From Cenococcum geophilum 1.58 (taxonomy: Eukaryota; Ascomycota; Dothideomycetes; Gloniales; Gloniaceae), in contig KV748249.1 of assembly GCA_001692895.1 (NCBI GenBank), positions 186,001 to 250,000 of the forward strand: a DNA stretch of 64,000 bases. Reading direction: 5' to 3'. The notes below the pieces were generated by a model that saw only the letters and a list, made by a program, of their open reading frames with translations, had not been told where the DNA came from and ran no database searches. The position numbers and the translations under genes were made by a program. Shown piece by piece: positions 32,270 through 44,609 of the stretch. Numbering within the stretch: position 1 is the first letter of the stretch; each line of letters begins with the position of its first letter.

Positions 32270-34950
32270 AATAAATTAAGGGCCTAGTATGGGCAGAATT
32301 AATAGATAGCCGCGGCCTAGAATTAAGATAGTATATTAGCTAAGCTATTTAAATTACCTAGGATCTACTTCGCGGATATTATAATATCGTAAGCTATAGC
32401 AGCTAGTATAATTTTACGGAGCGATTTATTTGCTACGCCACGGATAACGGTCTTTTTAATGCTCTAGTAAACTACTATACTATTAGTATAAATAGATAGC
32501 GCGCTATACTGCTAGTTAGTAGACTATAAATTAAATACGTAAGTAATAGTATATATCTCTTTTAGATTAATATAGTCTACTTATTAACTAGGCTTAGGTA
32601 ATATACTAAATGCCTAAGATTAAGGGAGGTTGGCTATATATTACTACTAGTTATTTTTATACTTAAGTTCCTTAAAAAAGTAAAAGCTATTAAACCTAAA
32701 CCGGGTAGAGGTATTAGTAAAGAGATAAATATGGGTATGCTTAATGTTATTAAAGAATAATACCCTATTACTTATAGTAAGTAGGTTAAGCCAGATATAT
32801 AAGTTACTTTATAACTTAGTACTAAATCACCTAGGTTTATACTTATTTGCTAAAGTCTCTAGCTAAGTAGTAATAAAGATTTAGAGGGATCTAGAGTAAG
32901 ATTAACTAAGTTTAATTATATAGGCGCACTATATAAGGTAGCCCGTAAGCTGCTAGGCTTAAAGGAACAATAATAAGCTATATTAGAATGCGGTAGTAAC
33001 TTTCTTAATAGCACGTAATTGTTTCTATAGTAATAATCGCGTTTATATTTATATAGTGTTAATAATATATCCTAAAACTTTAATAATAGTTCCTGCTATA
33101 TCTTTAGAGCTATTTTAAGGGATACCTAGGGAGTTAGTAATAGAGATATAAGTCTAGGTAACAGCCGCTAAGTTATTTAGGTTAGTAAGGATAAAGATAA
33201 AGTTATTTAGGTAGTGTTCTACCTTATAAGGTAGTTATAAATAAAGTATCTAGTATAGGCCTTCTGCGAAGAGGTTAAATATAAGCGGCGCAGTTTAAAG
33301 ACTAAAGGATAGGCAGTATTTTTAGTAAGTGACACCTTTCTAGAAGAAGCCTATTAATGTTCTTGCCCTATAAGATAAGGGGACTATATAAAACGCGTCT
33401 TTAATATCTCTTTTAAGTAGTAGATATTTATAACCTACAGAAATAACATAGGCTTAAATAGCGGTAACTATAGTATATACTAGTGCTCTATATTCTTCTA
33501 GGATTGCGTTATTAACTAAAAATACTAGTAGAAAGAAGAGATTATAAATTTAGCGGTATCCTCTATCTAATTTTGGCACTAGGCTAAGAGGTAAGACTAT
33601 AATAGGCCCTATTGCAATTCTAATATTTTTTTTTTTAAGGTTTAATATTATCTTCTTAGAGATAAGGTTAGCGTTATCCTAAGAGGAGTTATAGTTCCTA
33701 TAAGATCTTAGGGTAGGAATAGACTTAGCTCTTATCTCGTAGCTATAGGTTAGGATGCCTACTAAGGTGGCTAGTAGATTACCTAGGTAGTTAGATAGAA
33801 AGGAGTACCATACTAAGATCCTTAGGGGTAATAGAGAGTAATAGAGAGCCTTTACCTCTATAAAGGTAGAGAATAATAGTAATATATTAGGCCTAGGTCC
33901 TAGGCGTATAATTAAAGTTAGTGTTATTATTAGGCTAGACCCTACTTTATAAGGTTCGCCTTACTATTCCTAGGCGTAAGCTTTAGATAATATAGTATAA
34001 TCTTTACTATACTTTAAGTACTTATACGGGTATTTATAAGCTATATTATCGCAGCCTCTGCTATTAAACCTATAGTAGGTATTAGAGGTATAGGAGGTAT
34101 TTAACCTAGGTCTCTTTAAGGCGGCGAAGCCGATAGCACTAAATATTATAAGGTATAGCGCTATATACTAGGCTAGTATTTACTAATTAGCGGGCTTTAG
34201 TTGGCTATTGGTTATTATAAAGGTATAATAGTTAAGTGCTAAGTTAAGTATATAATCTACCTAGATATACTAGGTTAATAAGGTACGAATTATATTTATC
34301 TAAAAAAGTATACTAGTAATAAGGTTTAGCGGGCATATATAAAGGGTGCTAGTAATAACTACGTAGTTAGTAAAACCTTTAAACTAGATACCTTTATCTA
34401 TAAATAGCTTCCTATTTACCTTTACCTTCCTTATAACTAGAGTACTATTCTTAATCTATGTCTTATTGGCGATCTTAATTTAAGCAGTATAGACTTAAAG
34501 ATGGGCGAGGTTTACTAGATTAAAGGTACCCTTAAAAATATCTAGGTAATCCCTTTTTATAACGCTAGGAAGGCGGAGTTTAAGCGACTTTATGCTAGGA
34601 GGGAGAGGCTTACTAAGGACATTAGCTATAGTAGCTGTTATAGTAGCCTATAAGGCTAAAGCGGCTAAGCCTAACTATAATTAAGCTATTTAAGCTAGGT
34701 GGTATTTATACTAGTAAGCCTCCTCCACTAGGTAGGCTTTGCGCTCTTTCTTATACTTTTAAATCTCCCTTTTATCTTAGGCTTGTTCCCTTTACTCTTT
34801 AGTAATTTTACGCTCTTTTATAGCAGTGGCGTATATATTAGCCTTAGATGGCATTATAGAATTAGTAAAGGAGGGTATAGCAGTTATAGACGATGGTGTA
34901 GTTAAGGTAGGTTGTCTAGGTAGATTTACTTATTAGGATTATACACACGT
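32270..34950 (-). pseudogene. R1 Gag, reverse transcriptase and RNase H
   Basis: Mirror of R2: Gag with Cys/His cluster about 34100-33970, reverse transcriptase about 33710-32700, RNase H about 32740-32270. Key reverse transcriptase text (KGYIRIAIGPIIVLPFSLV, KRDIKDAF) is found at the mirrored positions. Broken frames. Confidence 0.8.
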
Positions 34951-35052
34951 ACAAGTCTCTTAGTTAGTTATAAGCGATAATAGCGTTATAAAATAATTCT
35001 TAAATAAATAGATGATAAATGTATAATAAATATTAATAAGTTTAGCGATATT

Positions 35053-35166
35053 AAAAGCGAATTAGCTACGTAGTGACTGCGTTTGATATTCGCGAATATT
35101 GCGGGAGGTCTTAGCATTGTGCGTTGCTGAGGTAGATGCTGCTAAGCAATATATAGACGCTAGTAT
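35053..35166 (-). repeat. R1 repeat A1 (5' end)
   Basis: 114 bp direct repeat of A2. It begins ACTAGCGTCTATATATTGCT on the minus strand and contains the small palindrome ATATTCGCGAATAT. A short plus-strand open stretch beginning inside it (35099-35302) is not a gene. Confidence 0.85.
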
Positions 35167-38100
35167 AGAAATCATATATCGTATTTTTATAAGACGGTTA
35201 ACAACTACTATAACATTCGTAAACCTATTACTATTAGGCAGGTCAACTACGAAGTTAATTAAGATATCTCGCTATCTTTACATTGGAATTGGTAACGGTT
35301 AAAGTGCTCCTTACTTCTTTATATAAGAGGTCTTCCTATATACGCACATTTTGTATACTTAAACGTATTTTTGTATATAGTCGTGCATTATAGGCTAGTA
35401 ATATGCTTATTAGATAATCTTATAGGTCTTTATATAGCTAGGGTACCCTACTATAGGGGAATTGTATATAAATTCAAGTATTTTAAATCATAAGGGTTTA
35501 GAATTCGGGACTACCATCTTCTATTAATAGTATAACCGATTATTGCGGATTTCGTATTTAGCAAGTATAATATCCTTATATTGCCGTTTCTCTATTTAAA
35601 TCGCTTTTATTATATCTACTATCTAGGGGTCGTTCTTATATTCGTGCTCTATTAATTCATTAATTTCTATATCCCACTTATTAATTTCCGATTTATTCCT
35701 ATTAAGCTCCGCATCTAAAAATATAGGGCGTAGTTTCTTAAAGTGTTTAGGGGGCAGTAGAATTTACAATTAATTTATAATCCGTTTATTAGAGGCGTTT
35801 ATAGGTAAATCCTATAATTATCGTGTTAATAAGTTAGGCTTCTAATTAAGTTTGCTAGGTTAGTATATAATCTTAAAGTTAAATTATAAGAGGTATTCAG
35901 CTTAACGAATTTAGCGCTGCGTTAATTGCTTTGTAGTCATAAAGTACTATAGGTTTTTGTGGTCCGTTAATACGCGTATTAAAAACAATAATCCTTTAAG
36001 TTCTAGACGCCATTATTTAAAGCATCTAACAATTATAAGTAGTTCCTTATTATATATCTCGTAGTTTAGTTTAGCAGGGGTAAGTTTCTAAGAGAGAAAG
36101 GCTACTAGGTGCAGCTCGCCGTTCCTATTATATTGCGATAACACTCCTCCTAGTGTATAATTAGACAAGTCTGTTTTAACAATGCATTTAAGGTCCAGAT
36201 TAAAGTAGGCGAGAATTAGAGCGGTTATAAAACGATATTTTAGGTCGTTAAAAGCTTATTTATATTTAGTAGTCTATTTAAATCTTATATTCTTCCTTAT
36301 TAAGTTTACTAATAGTTAAACAATTTTTAAGAAGTAATTAATAAATTAATAGTAGAAATTTGCAAATCCTAGAAATCCTTAGATGTTTTATATACTACTA
36401 GGACTTTCCTAGTTTATAATTACAGCGATTTTCTTAGGGTCTATTTTAATTCCGTTGCGGGATATAATTAAGCCTAAGTACGTAACTTCGGACGCATAGA
36501 ACTTATATTTCTTAATATCGCATTATAAGCCCGCGTCTTATAGGCGTTTAAGGACTATTTAAACGTGCTTCTAATGCTTAGAAAGCAAAGATAAATAGAT
36601 TAAGATATTATTAATATACGCGGTAATAAATATATTAAGGAATTCGCGAAGTATATTATTAACGTATTACTAAAATATACCGGGACCGTTCTTTATACTA
36701 AATAGCATTACTAGGTATTTAAAAAGTCCCTATTATATACAGAAAGCTATATACTTTTTATCTCCTTTACGAACACGGATTTAATTAAAGGCAGCGACTA
36801 CATCAAGCTTTGTAAAGTATTGTGCTTTTACTAAGCGGTTAAGCGTTTCTTAAAGCAGAGGAATTAGATATTGGTTTTAAATTATAATTATATTTAAGGC
36901 TTAATAATTAACATAGAACCTTAAGCCTCCTTTAGGTTTCTTAATAAATAGTATAGGTAAGGCGAATAGTAATTAACTAGGGCGAATAAATCCTTTCTCT
37001 AGGTGCTCTTTAAGGTATTATTATATTACTAGCAGCTCTTCTTATAATATACCGTATAACGGGCCGAACTTTGGCGTTATACTAGGTTTAAGTTCTATCT
37101 TAAAATCGTACTCGTCTTAATATAGGGGTAGTTAGTTTATAAATCGTTTCTTAAACGTATTAATTAGATCGTGATATTCTTTAGGTATAAGAGGTCGGGG
37201 GTTAGTATATTACTTCGGTTTTAACGCCTTCTTAATGTCTTCTAGTGTTATAGTAAAGATCTTATAGTTTCGTTTTCTTGCTAGCGAATAAAAGGGTGCG
37301 GCTTATATTATACGAATTTTAAGGGGTTTTAATATATTATCTTCGCATTCTTTACCGCAATTAGTAGTTATAACTTTATCGTATTAGTTTGGGGTTTGTG
37401 GTAAGAATAATTCGTATTATATTAAATTTAAATAGTTATGTGTATGTTTATAGGGCAATTAGTGTTTTAAATAATAACTTCGGCAGTAGGTTATACGAAA
37501 TTTTAGTATTTCTTTAACCTAGCTAATTAAAGGGTCGTGTTGTTTTAGCTATTTGTGTCTAAGTATTACCTTATAATACTTTAAGGGTGTTATAAATAGG
37601 GAAACGTATTTAAGGTATTCGCCTATCCGCATCTTTATAAAAGCGTAGTACGTTAGTTTGCTATATATTAAAGGCTTACTATTAAAGCCTTATAGGCCTT
37701 AGGGCTTATCAAGTTTCTTTAAATTTAAGTATTAAGTTTTTGCGTAGTTTGTATTAATAAAGCCTATACTAGTAGCTCCGCTATCTATAAGGATTTATAC
37801 TTCCTTTTATTTTTTAAGTATTTAAATTTCGCTAAGTATATTAAGGGAGTTATATTATATATTAGCGCTAGAAGAGCCTAAATACTTATACTCTTCCACT
37901 TCTTATCCTAAGGCGCGACTTGGCCCTAGGATAACTTGTTTTCCGAGTTAACTAAAGGTAAAATGCTTTATAGCGACCGAGTATAATTTATAAAATAAGT
38001 ATAATTTGTGGAATAAGTGCGACTTAAGAACTAAGAGGAGCTATAGCGGACCTTTTTAAAAGGGTATATTTGGCAATCCCTTTAAATATATCCCTTTTTT

Positions 38101-39146
38101 CCACATCCAAAACATTCTCCATTTACGGCTTGTATTCTTTATTTATTAGTTCCTAAGGGTGTATAAGATTAAGTGGCGTTAAGGTCTATAGGGTTATATA
38201 TAGGGCTTTTAGGTCTTAGAGACGGATCGCTCTTTAGGGTATCTATTAGTTTTATAGAGTTTTAAATATAAGGTATAGTTAGCTTTAGAGAACGGGTCTG
38301 CTTATTATATTAGAGGTCTTTATTAATTCGTTAACATATTATAGCAAATTTAGGTAAGTCTTTTAGTAGTTCTCTACCTACTAACTATACTCTAATTTTA
38401 TTTAAGATAGCTTAACAAAGAGCAGTAACTCTAGCGGCTTTATTCTAATTTAGTTTACTAATAAGGCCTAAAAATTCCGAAAAAAAGCTAGTAAAGTCTC
38501 GGTTCCGTTATTATAGGTTTTTAAGTTTAGTAATAGCTATATGTTTACGGCTAGCGTTATTATATATTTATTTTAGTAGAGAGACAAAGATTTTAAAATT
38601 AATGAAGGTGCTGTTATAGAAGAATGGGTCTATAGTTCGTATAGCGTCTTTACTTAATTAAGATATTTTATAGCTAATCTTGCTAGCTTTAATAGGGTAT
38701 TAGTTATAGTTTATTAAAAGTTTAAAACGGAGCTTAGTTATAAAGGGATATAGGTTATTTTAATTTCTATCAAATATTAAAGGGTTAGGGAGCTTTTTAG
38801 ATTTTATGGTAGGTACTAGGTTCGTTATAGGTACGGGTTAAGCTGCCGTTACTAGTTTAGGGTTTATATTTAATAGGTCGGGTTTATATACAGTTATTTT
38901 AATTTTGTTTGTAGGTGTTACTATTAGGGTCTCTAACGCGAGTATTTTGGCGTTATAGAGTTCTCTACGTATTGCTTTAATTAATTACTAATACTAAGCT
39001 TCTAGTATAGTTCGTTACTAGGCTAAGGCATCTATAAAGGACTATTGCATTATTGTTATTTATTCCCTAACTAGGGCTATAATAGTTAACATAGCGGATT
39101 TAAGTTTGTTTACTATTTTAAGGGTATTAGTATTAACGCAATATAG
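35167..39146 (-). pseudogene. G2 Gag, protease, reverse transcriptase, RNase H, integrase N-terminus
   Basis: On the minus strand from right to left: Gag (about 39.1-38.1 kb) ending with CFGCGKKGYI, a CCHC knuckle (about 38115-38075); protease LIDSGATSIGFINTNYA (about 37795-37745); reverse transcriptase with YLVMLFSIKNGPG and the catalytic box YINNIL (about 36730-36610); RNase H to about 35.9 kb; then the integrase zinc region up to RYMISMDLI, where R1 is inserted. Asp-Asp in the polymerase box has become Asn-Asn. Confidence 0.85.
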
Positions 39147-39490
39147 TATAAGGGCGCAGAGAGACTTTGGGGAAGATTTAAAGGAATAATATAAATTCTA
39201 TCTAAATCTAAGGGTATATAGCTCTTGCTAAGAATAAGACGCTGCGTAAAGAAGAGAAGGGAATAACAAGAGAATTATATAATTAAATAGTTAGGGGCTT
39301 AGTGGTTGATGCGTGCGCATATGCGCACGCGGTCTTTGACGGACTTTAATAGAATTTAATTAATCTGGCAGAATTTGGCAGAAGTTAATTAAGCTGGCAG
39401 AATTCGGCAGAATTCGGTCAAAGCGTCGGAATTTATCTGTTAAGTGTTTCACCGAGACATTCCTACTGTAACTGGGCTAGTCCCGTTACA
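39147..39490 (-). repeat. G2 5' LTR (right copy)
   Basis: 344 bp, with the perfect palindrome GCGTGCGCATATGCGCACGC at 39311-39330 and a TGGCAGAATT tandem segment (about 39350-39420) longer than in the partner LTR. Confidence 0.88.
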
Positions 39491-39495
39491 CTTAA

Positions 39496-40532
39496 GTTAG
39501 TCCTTTATAAAATAACTTAATAAACTCCTTTGCAATAGACCTTAGTATATATATTACTTTTTAATTTTTATACTGCTCTAAGTCTGGATCCTCTACCTAT
39601 ATATCTTAGATCTTTTATATCTAGTTACTCTCTAGTAATTCGTAAATCTGCTCTTTTTATATTACTATAATCTTTAGATAATTATACCTAATTAATTTAT
39701 CTATGTCTTTTCGTAACAAAGCCCCTAATGGCTTTTTATTATTTTATAGTTTAGCCTTTTTACTTAGAGCGTCTGCTTATGCATTCTCTATACCTTTAGT
39801 ATACTAAATCTTAAAATAGTATTCTATAAGCATCTCTACCTATCTAACCTATCTATAGTTAAGTTCTTTTATTATTAAAAACCCCGTTAGGTTCTTATAA
39901 TCCATCTTAACTATAAATAGTTTCTCTATACCTTATAAGAATGCTCTCTATTCTTTAAGTACCGTAACTATACCTAATAACTCCTTATTATAGATGTTAT
40001 AGTTTAACTCTAGTAGTATTATCTTTCAACTATAGTATGCTACTAGGTGCCATCTATCCTTATATTTCTATAGAAAGCACACTCCTAGTATATAGTCTAA
40101 TGCATTTATTTCGACCACTATCTCTAATTATAGTTAATATATTTTAAGAACTGGTTCCTAGGTAAACAACTATTTAACTTATTTAAACAGTTCCTTTTAT
40201 TCCTCTTCCCATACCTATAGTTCTTCTTTCTTTGTTAATTTTGTAAATAGCTTAATATCCTTTAACTATTAAGCGATAAACCTTCTACAGTAATTACAAA
40301 ACCCTAGAAATAACCTTAACTATATTATATTCTCTAGTTCTTACTAATTCACTATAGCCTTAATCTTCTTTAGATCTATACTAAGTTAGCCTGGTTTAAT
40401 AATAAATCTAATAAAATCTATCTTCCTAGTAAAGAACTCGCATTTCTTAATTGCTACTAGCATTTATTCTTTTTATAGTCTCTTTAAGACCTATTTAACG
40501 TATTCTCCATATTCTTCCTTATTTATTAAGTA
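39496..40532 (-). pseudogene. G1 reverse transcriptase C-terminal part and RNase H
   Basis: The minus-strand frame runs INKEEYGEYVK, KCEFFTRKIDFIRFIIKPG, DLKKIKAIVN, LRLFLGFCNYCRRFIA, LEIVVEINALDYILGVCF, LNYNIYNKELLGIV and ADALSKKAKL, the standard gypsy RT-RNase H connection. It begins at the R2 insertion and ends at the G2 insertion. Confidence 0.88.
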
Positions 40533-40779
40533 GATACTAGCGTCTATATATTGCTTGGCAGCATCTACCTTAGTAACGCACAATGCTAAGACCTCCCGCA
40601 ATATTCGCGAATATCAAACGCAGTCACTACGTGGCTAATTTGCTTTTAATATCGCTAAACTTATTAATATTTATTATATATTTATCATCCATTCGTTTAA
40701 GAATTATTTTATAATGCTATTACCGCTTATAACTAACTAGGAGACTTATACGCGTGTATAATCCTAACGAGCAAACCCA

Positions 40780-41740
40780 CCTAGACAACCTACCTTAACT
40801 ATACCATCGTCTATAACCGCTACACCCTCCTCTATTGGTTCTATAATACCGTCTAAGGCTAATATACGCGCCGCTGCTATAGAAGAGCGCGAAATTATTA
40901 AAGAGTAAAGGGAACAAGCCTAAGATAAAAGGGAAATTTAGAAGTATAAGGAAAAGTATAAAGCCCACCTAATAAAGGAGGCTTACTAGCATAAATACCA
41001 CCTAGCTTAAATGGCTTAATTATAGTTAGGCTTAGCCGCTTCGGCCTTACAGGCTACTATAACAGCTGCTACAGCTAATATCCTTAGTAAGCCTCTCCCT
41101 CCTAGTATAAAGTTGCTTAAACTCCACCTTTCTAGCGTTATAAAAAGGGATTACCTAGACATTTTTAAGGGTACCTTTAATCCAGTAAACCTCGCCCGTC
41201 TTTAAGTCTATACCGCTTAAATTAAAATCGCTAATAAGATATAAATTAAAAATAGTACTCTAGTTATAAGGAAGGCAAAGGTAAATAGGAAGCTATTTAT
41301 AGATAAAGGCATCTGGTTTAAAGGTTTTACTAACTATATAGTTATTACTAGCACCCTCTATATATGCCCGCTGGACCTTATTGCTAGTATACTTCTCTAG
41401 ATAAACATAATTTATACTTTATTAACCTAGTATATCTAGGTAGGTTATATACTTAACTTAGCACTTAACTATTATACCTTTATAATAACTAATAGCTAAC
41501 TAGAGCCTACTAATTAGTAAATGCTAGCCTAGTATATAGCGCTATACCTTATAATATCTAGTACTATCGGCTTCGCCGCCTTAAAGAGACCTAGGTTAGA
41601 TACCTCCTATACCTCTAATACCTACTATAGGTTTAATAGCAGAGGCTGTAATAATATAGCTTATAAATACCCGCATAAGTGCTTAAAGTATAGTAAAGAT
41701 TATACTATATTATTTAAAGCTTACGCCTAGGAATAGTAAG
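40780..41740 (+). pseudogene. R2 Gag-like protein with Cys/His cluster
   Basis: An alanine/lysine-rich coiled-coil-like N-terminal part (about 40850-41060) precedes a conserved central region and a cluster reading YRFNSRGCNNIAYKYPHKCL then KYSKDYTILFKAYA (about 41630-41730). The Cys/His spacing of this cluster is typical of fungal YR-element Gag proteins. Several Cys are now Tyr by RIP. Confidence 0.75.
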
Positions 41741-41989
41741 GCAAACCTTATAAAGTAGGGTCTAGCCTAATAATAACACTAACTTTAATTATACGCCTAG
41801 GACCTAGGCCTAATACGTTACTATTATTCTCTACCTTTATAGAGGTAAAGGCTCTCTACTACTCTCTATTACCCCTAAGGATCTTAGTATAGCACTTTCT
41901 TTTATCTAACTACCCGGGCAATCTACTAGCTACCTTAGTAGGCATTCTAACCTATAGCTATAAGATAGGAGCCGAGTTTATCCTTGCCC

Positions 41990-43430
41990 TAAGATTTTAT
42001 AGGAACTATAACTCCTTTTAGAATAACGCCGACCTTATCTCTAAGAAGATAATATTAGACCTTAAAAAAGGATATATTAGAATCGCGATAGGGCCTATTA
42101 TAGTTTTACCTTTTAGCCTAGTGCTAAAATCGGATAAAGGATACCGCCGAATTTATAATCTCTCCTTTCTACCAGTATCTTTAGTTAATAACACAATCCT
42201 AAAAGAATATAGAGCACTAGTATACACTACAGTTACCGCTATTTAAGCCTATATTATTTCTACAGGTTATAGATATCTGCTACTTAAAAGAGATATTAAA
42301 GACGCGTTCTATATAGTCCCCCTATTTTATAGGGCAAGAATATTAATAGGCTTCTCCTAGGAAGGTGTTACCTACTAGGAATACTACCTATCCTTTAGTC
42401 TTTAAACTGCGCCGCTTATATTTAACCTCTTCGCGGAAGGCCTATATTAGATACTCTATTTATAACTGCCTTATAAGGTAGAATACTACCTAGATAACTT
42501 TATCTTTATCCTTACCAACCTAAATAACTTAGTAGCTATTATTTAGACTTATATCTCTATTACTAACTCCTTAGGTATCCCTTAAAATAGCTCTAAAAAT
42601 ATAATAGGAACTATTATTAAAGTTCTAGGATATACTATTAACACTATATAAATGTAAACGCGATTGTTACTATAGAAATAATTACGTATTATTAAGAAAG
42701 TTACTATTACACTCTAATACGGCTTATTATTGTTTCTTTAAGCCTAGTAGCTTACGGGCTACCTTATATAGTACGCCTACGTAATTAAACTTAGTTAATT
42801 TTACTCTAAATCCCTCTAAATCTTTATTACTGCTTAGCTAGAGACTTTAGCAAATAAGTATAAACCTAGGCAATTTAGCACTAAGTTGCGAAGTAACTTA
42901 TATATCTAGCTTAACCTACTTACTATAAGTAATAGGGTATTATTCTTTAACAACGTTAAGCGTACCTATATTTATCTCTTTACTAACGCCTCTACCTAAT
43001 TTAGGTTTAGCGGCTTTTACTTTTTTAAGGAACTTAAATATAAGGATAACTAGTAGTAGTATATAGCTAACCTTCCTTAATCTTAGGCGTTTAGTATATT
43101 GCCTAAGCCTAGTTAATAAGTAGACTATATTAATCTAAAAGAGATATATACTATTACTTATACATTTAATCTATAGTCTACCAACTAGCAGTATAGCGCG
43201 CTATCTATTTACACTAATAGTATAGTGGTTTACTAGGGCATTAAAAAAACCGTTGTCTATAGTATAGTAAATAAATCGCTCTGTAAGATTATACTAGCTA
43301 CTATAGCTTATGATATTATAATATCCGCGAAGTAGATCCTAGGTAATTTAAATAGCTTGGCTAATACACTATTTTAATTTTAGGCCGCGGCTATCTATTA
43401 GTTCTGCCTATACTAGGCCCTTAATTTATT
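41990..43430 (+). pseudogene. R2 reverse transcriptase and RNase H
   Basis: DIRS-type reverse transcriptase blocks are KKGYIRIAIGPIIVLPFSLV then KSDKGYRRIYNLSF (42066-42170), LLLKRDIKDAFYIVPL (about 42285-42330), APLIFNLFAEGL and the catalytic box YYLDNFIFI (about 42483-42510; LDD consensus). RNase H blocks LFTNASTQFRFSGFYFF, VDYINLKEIY and LSIYTNSIVVYQGIKKTV follow to about 43430. Stops are frequent. Confidence 0.86.
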
Positions 43431-43439
43431 ACTACTAAA

Positions 43440-44480
43440 GTTAATAAGTTTTTAATAGGTGCCGTAAACCTAACGGACTACTTATAACTACCTATAAACT
43501 TTAAAGATAATATTAACGCGCTATCTAATCTTTACGCGCTCCTTTTTTGGAATGGCCTTACGCTAGCAACCTATAGGAACTATTCCTTAGTAGTTAACAG
43601 CTGGGAGTTATACTGCGCACTTAAAGGAGTCTCCCCCTACCTAGCTAAGCCGCGTAAATTAGGCAAATAGATTACCTACCGCGTATTTGGTACCTCCTAG
43701 CTATAAATAGGTAGGCTTAAGGCCGAAACCTTACAAGCCTATATCTTTGCAATTTACTTACGCCACGTAGATTATAGTATCTTAATTACAGCATTTAAGG
43801 ATCCTATAGTATACCAATTACTCGCCAGAGTAGCTACTATCTCTCTCTTAGCAAAAAAGGATAAGTAACCTATTACTAGGGATATTTTAGCCTAGGTAGT
43901 AATACACAGCCTATTACTACCAGATGTTAATACTAATACCATATTTACCCTTATATTTGCTAGATTTCTATAAATAGGCGAGATTATATATACTATGGCG
44001 AAGCTTAAGAACCGAACAACCTTCCTAGCAAAAAAGGCTACTTAATACAATATCACCTTTACGCCTAGTGGGATGATATTCTGCCTTAAATAGAGTAAAG
44101 CCAACAAGTAATACTAGGGCGTTAACGTCGCTATCGCGGCGGTAAGTAGCCTATTATACCCAGTCGCTGCTATAATAAAGCTATTTAATAGGGACCCTTA
44201 ACCCCTTAACTCTCCCTTATTTAGTCTTAATAGTAAACCCTTTACCTCTTTAGGGGTTCGCAAGATTCTTTCCTCCCATTTAGTAGCTGCTAGGATTAAC
44301 CTAAGTAGTTACTTAAACTACTTCTTCTGCTAGGGCGCTGCCTAGTTCGCTAAAGATTTAGGGTATTTATACTAGCAAATTTAGTAGCTAGGTCGGTGGT
44401 TATTAGAAGCCTTTTGCCTATATATTAGGACTAAAACCACTAACCTCCGTCGCCTTAACTCTTACTTTTAGCGTAGTATA
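43440..44480 (+). pseudogene. R2 tyrosine recombinase
   Basis: A core-binding region with FWNGLTLATYRNYSLVVNSW (about 43550-43610) and a catalytic domain with TRDILA, AIFTL-type, MAKLKNRTTFLAKKAT and FTPSG (about 43880-44080) are present. The final block reads NYFFC, GAA, FAKDLGYLY, LGRWLLEAFCLYIRTK (about 44310-44420). The family consensus there is H-x-x-R ... G-H/W ... Y; the His and Arg are now Tyr and Cys/stop, so the enzyme is dead, but the nucleophile Tyr position (CLYIRT) remains. Confidence 0.84.
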
Positions 44481-44527
44481 CCGCTTTTAGCGTAAGGATT
44501 ACTATATAATAGGTTAAGATGTTAAGA

Positions 44528-44604
44528 GGGCCGCTAAGGCGCTAGTAGTAAGCGAGCTAATAGCGATTTTCTATACCGGGCATGGAAAATCCTAATTAGT
44601 TAGC
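44528..44604 (+). repeat. Shared hairpin module, copy in R2
   Basis: GGCCGCTAAGGCGCTAGTAG, AAGCGAGCTAATAGC and the palindrome GATTTTCTATACC/GGGCATGGAAAATC followed by CTAATTAGTTAGC. It is the same module as in copia A and E, immediately downstream of the recombinase frame. Confidence 0.85.
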
Positions 44605-44609
44605 TTATA

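Larger units (their letters stand above)
30298..35166 (-). mobile_element. Tyrosine-recombinase retrotransposon (Ngaro-like), copy R1
   Basis: Length about 4869 bp, matching R2 (about 4871 bp) base for base in layout but in the opposite orientation. Split direct repeats are present: A1 35053-35166, B1 about 30719-30886, A2 30609-30722, B2 about 30298-30465, i.e. A1-ORFs-B1-A2-B2. The coding order on the minus strand is Cys/His-rich Gag, DIRS-type reverse transcriptase, RNase H, tyrosine recombinase; no methyltransferase domain was seen. No target duplication: the G2 integrase text reads straight across when the element is cut out. All frames carry RIP stops. Confidence 0.87.
28597..39490 (-). 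mobile_element. Ty3/gypsy chromovirus G2 with a nested YR retrotransposon
   Basis: LTRs at 28597-28911 (315 bp) and 39147-39490 (344 bp) share outer ends TATAAGGGCGC and GTCCCGTTAYA, flanked by perfect duplications CTTAA (28592-28596 and 39491-39495). The 29 bp length difference lies in a TGGCAGAA-type tandem segment. The polypurine tract (minus strand AAAAGGGGGGGTAT, 28912-28925) adjoins the left LTR, so the element reads on the minus strand: Gag with CCHC knuckle, protease, reverse transcriptase, RNase H, integrase, GPY/F and chromodomain-like end. YR element R1 (30298-35166) is inserted in the integrase. Without it G2 is about 6.0 kb. Confidence 0.9.
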
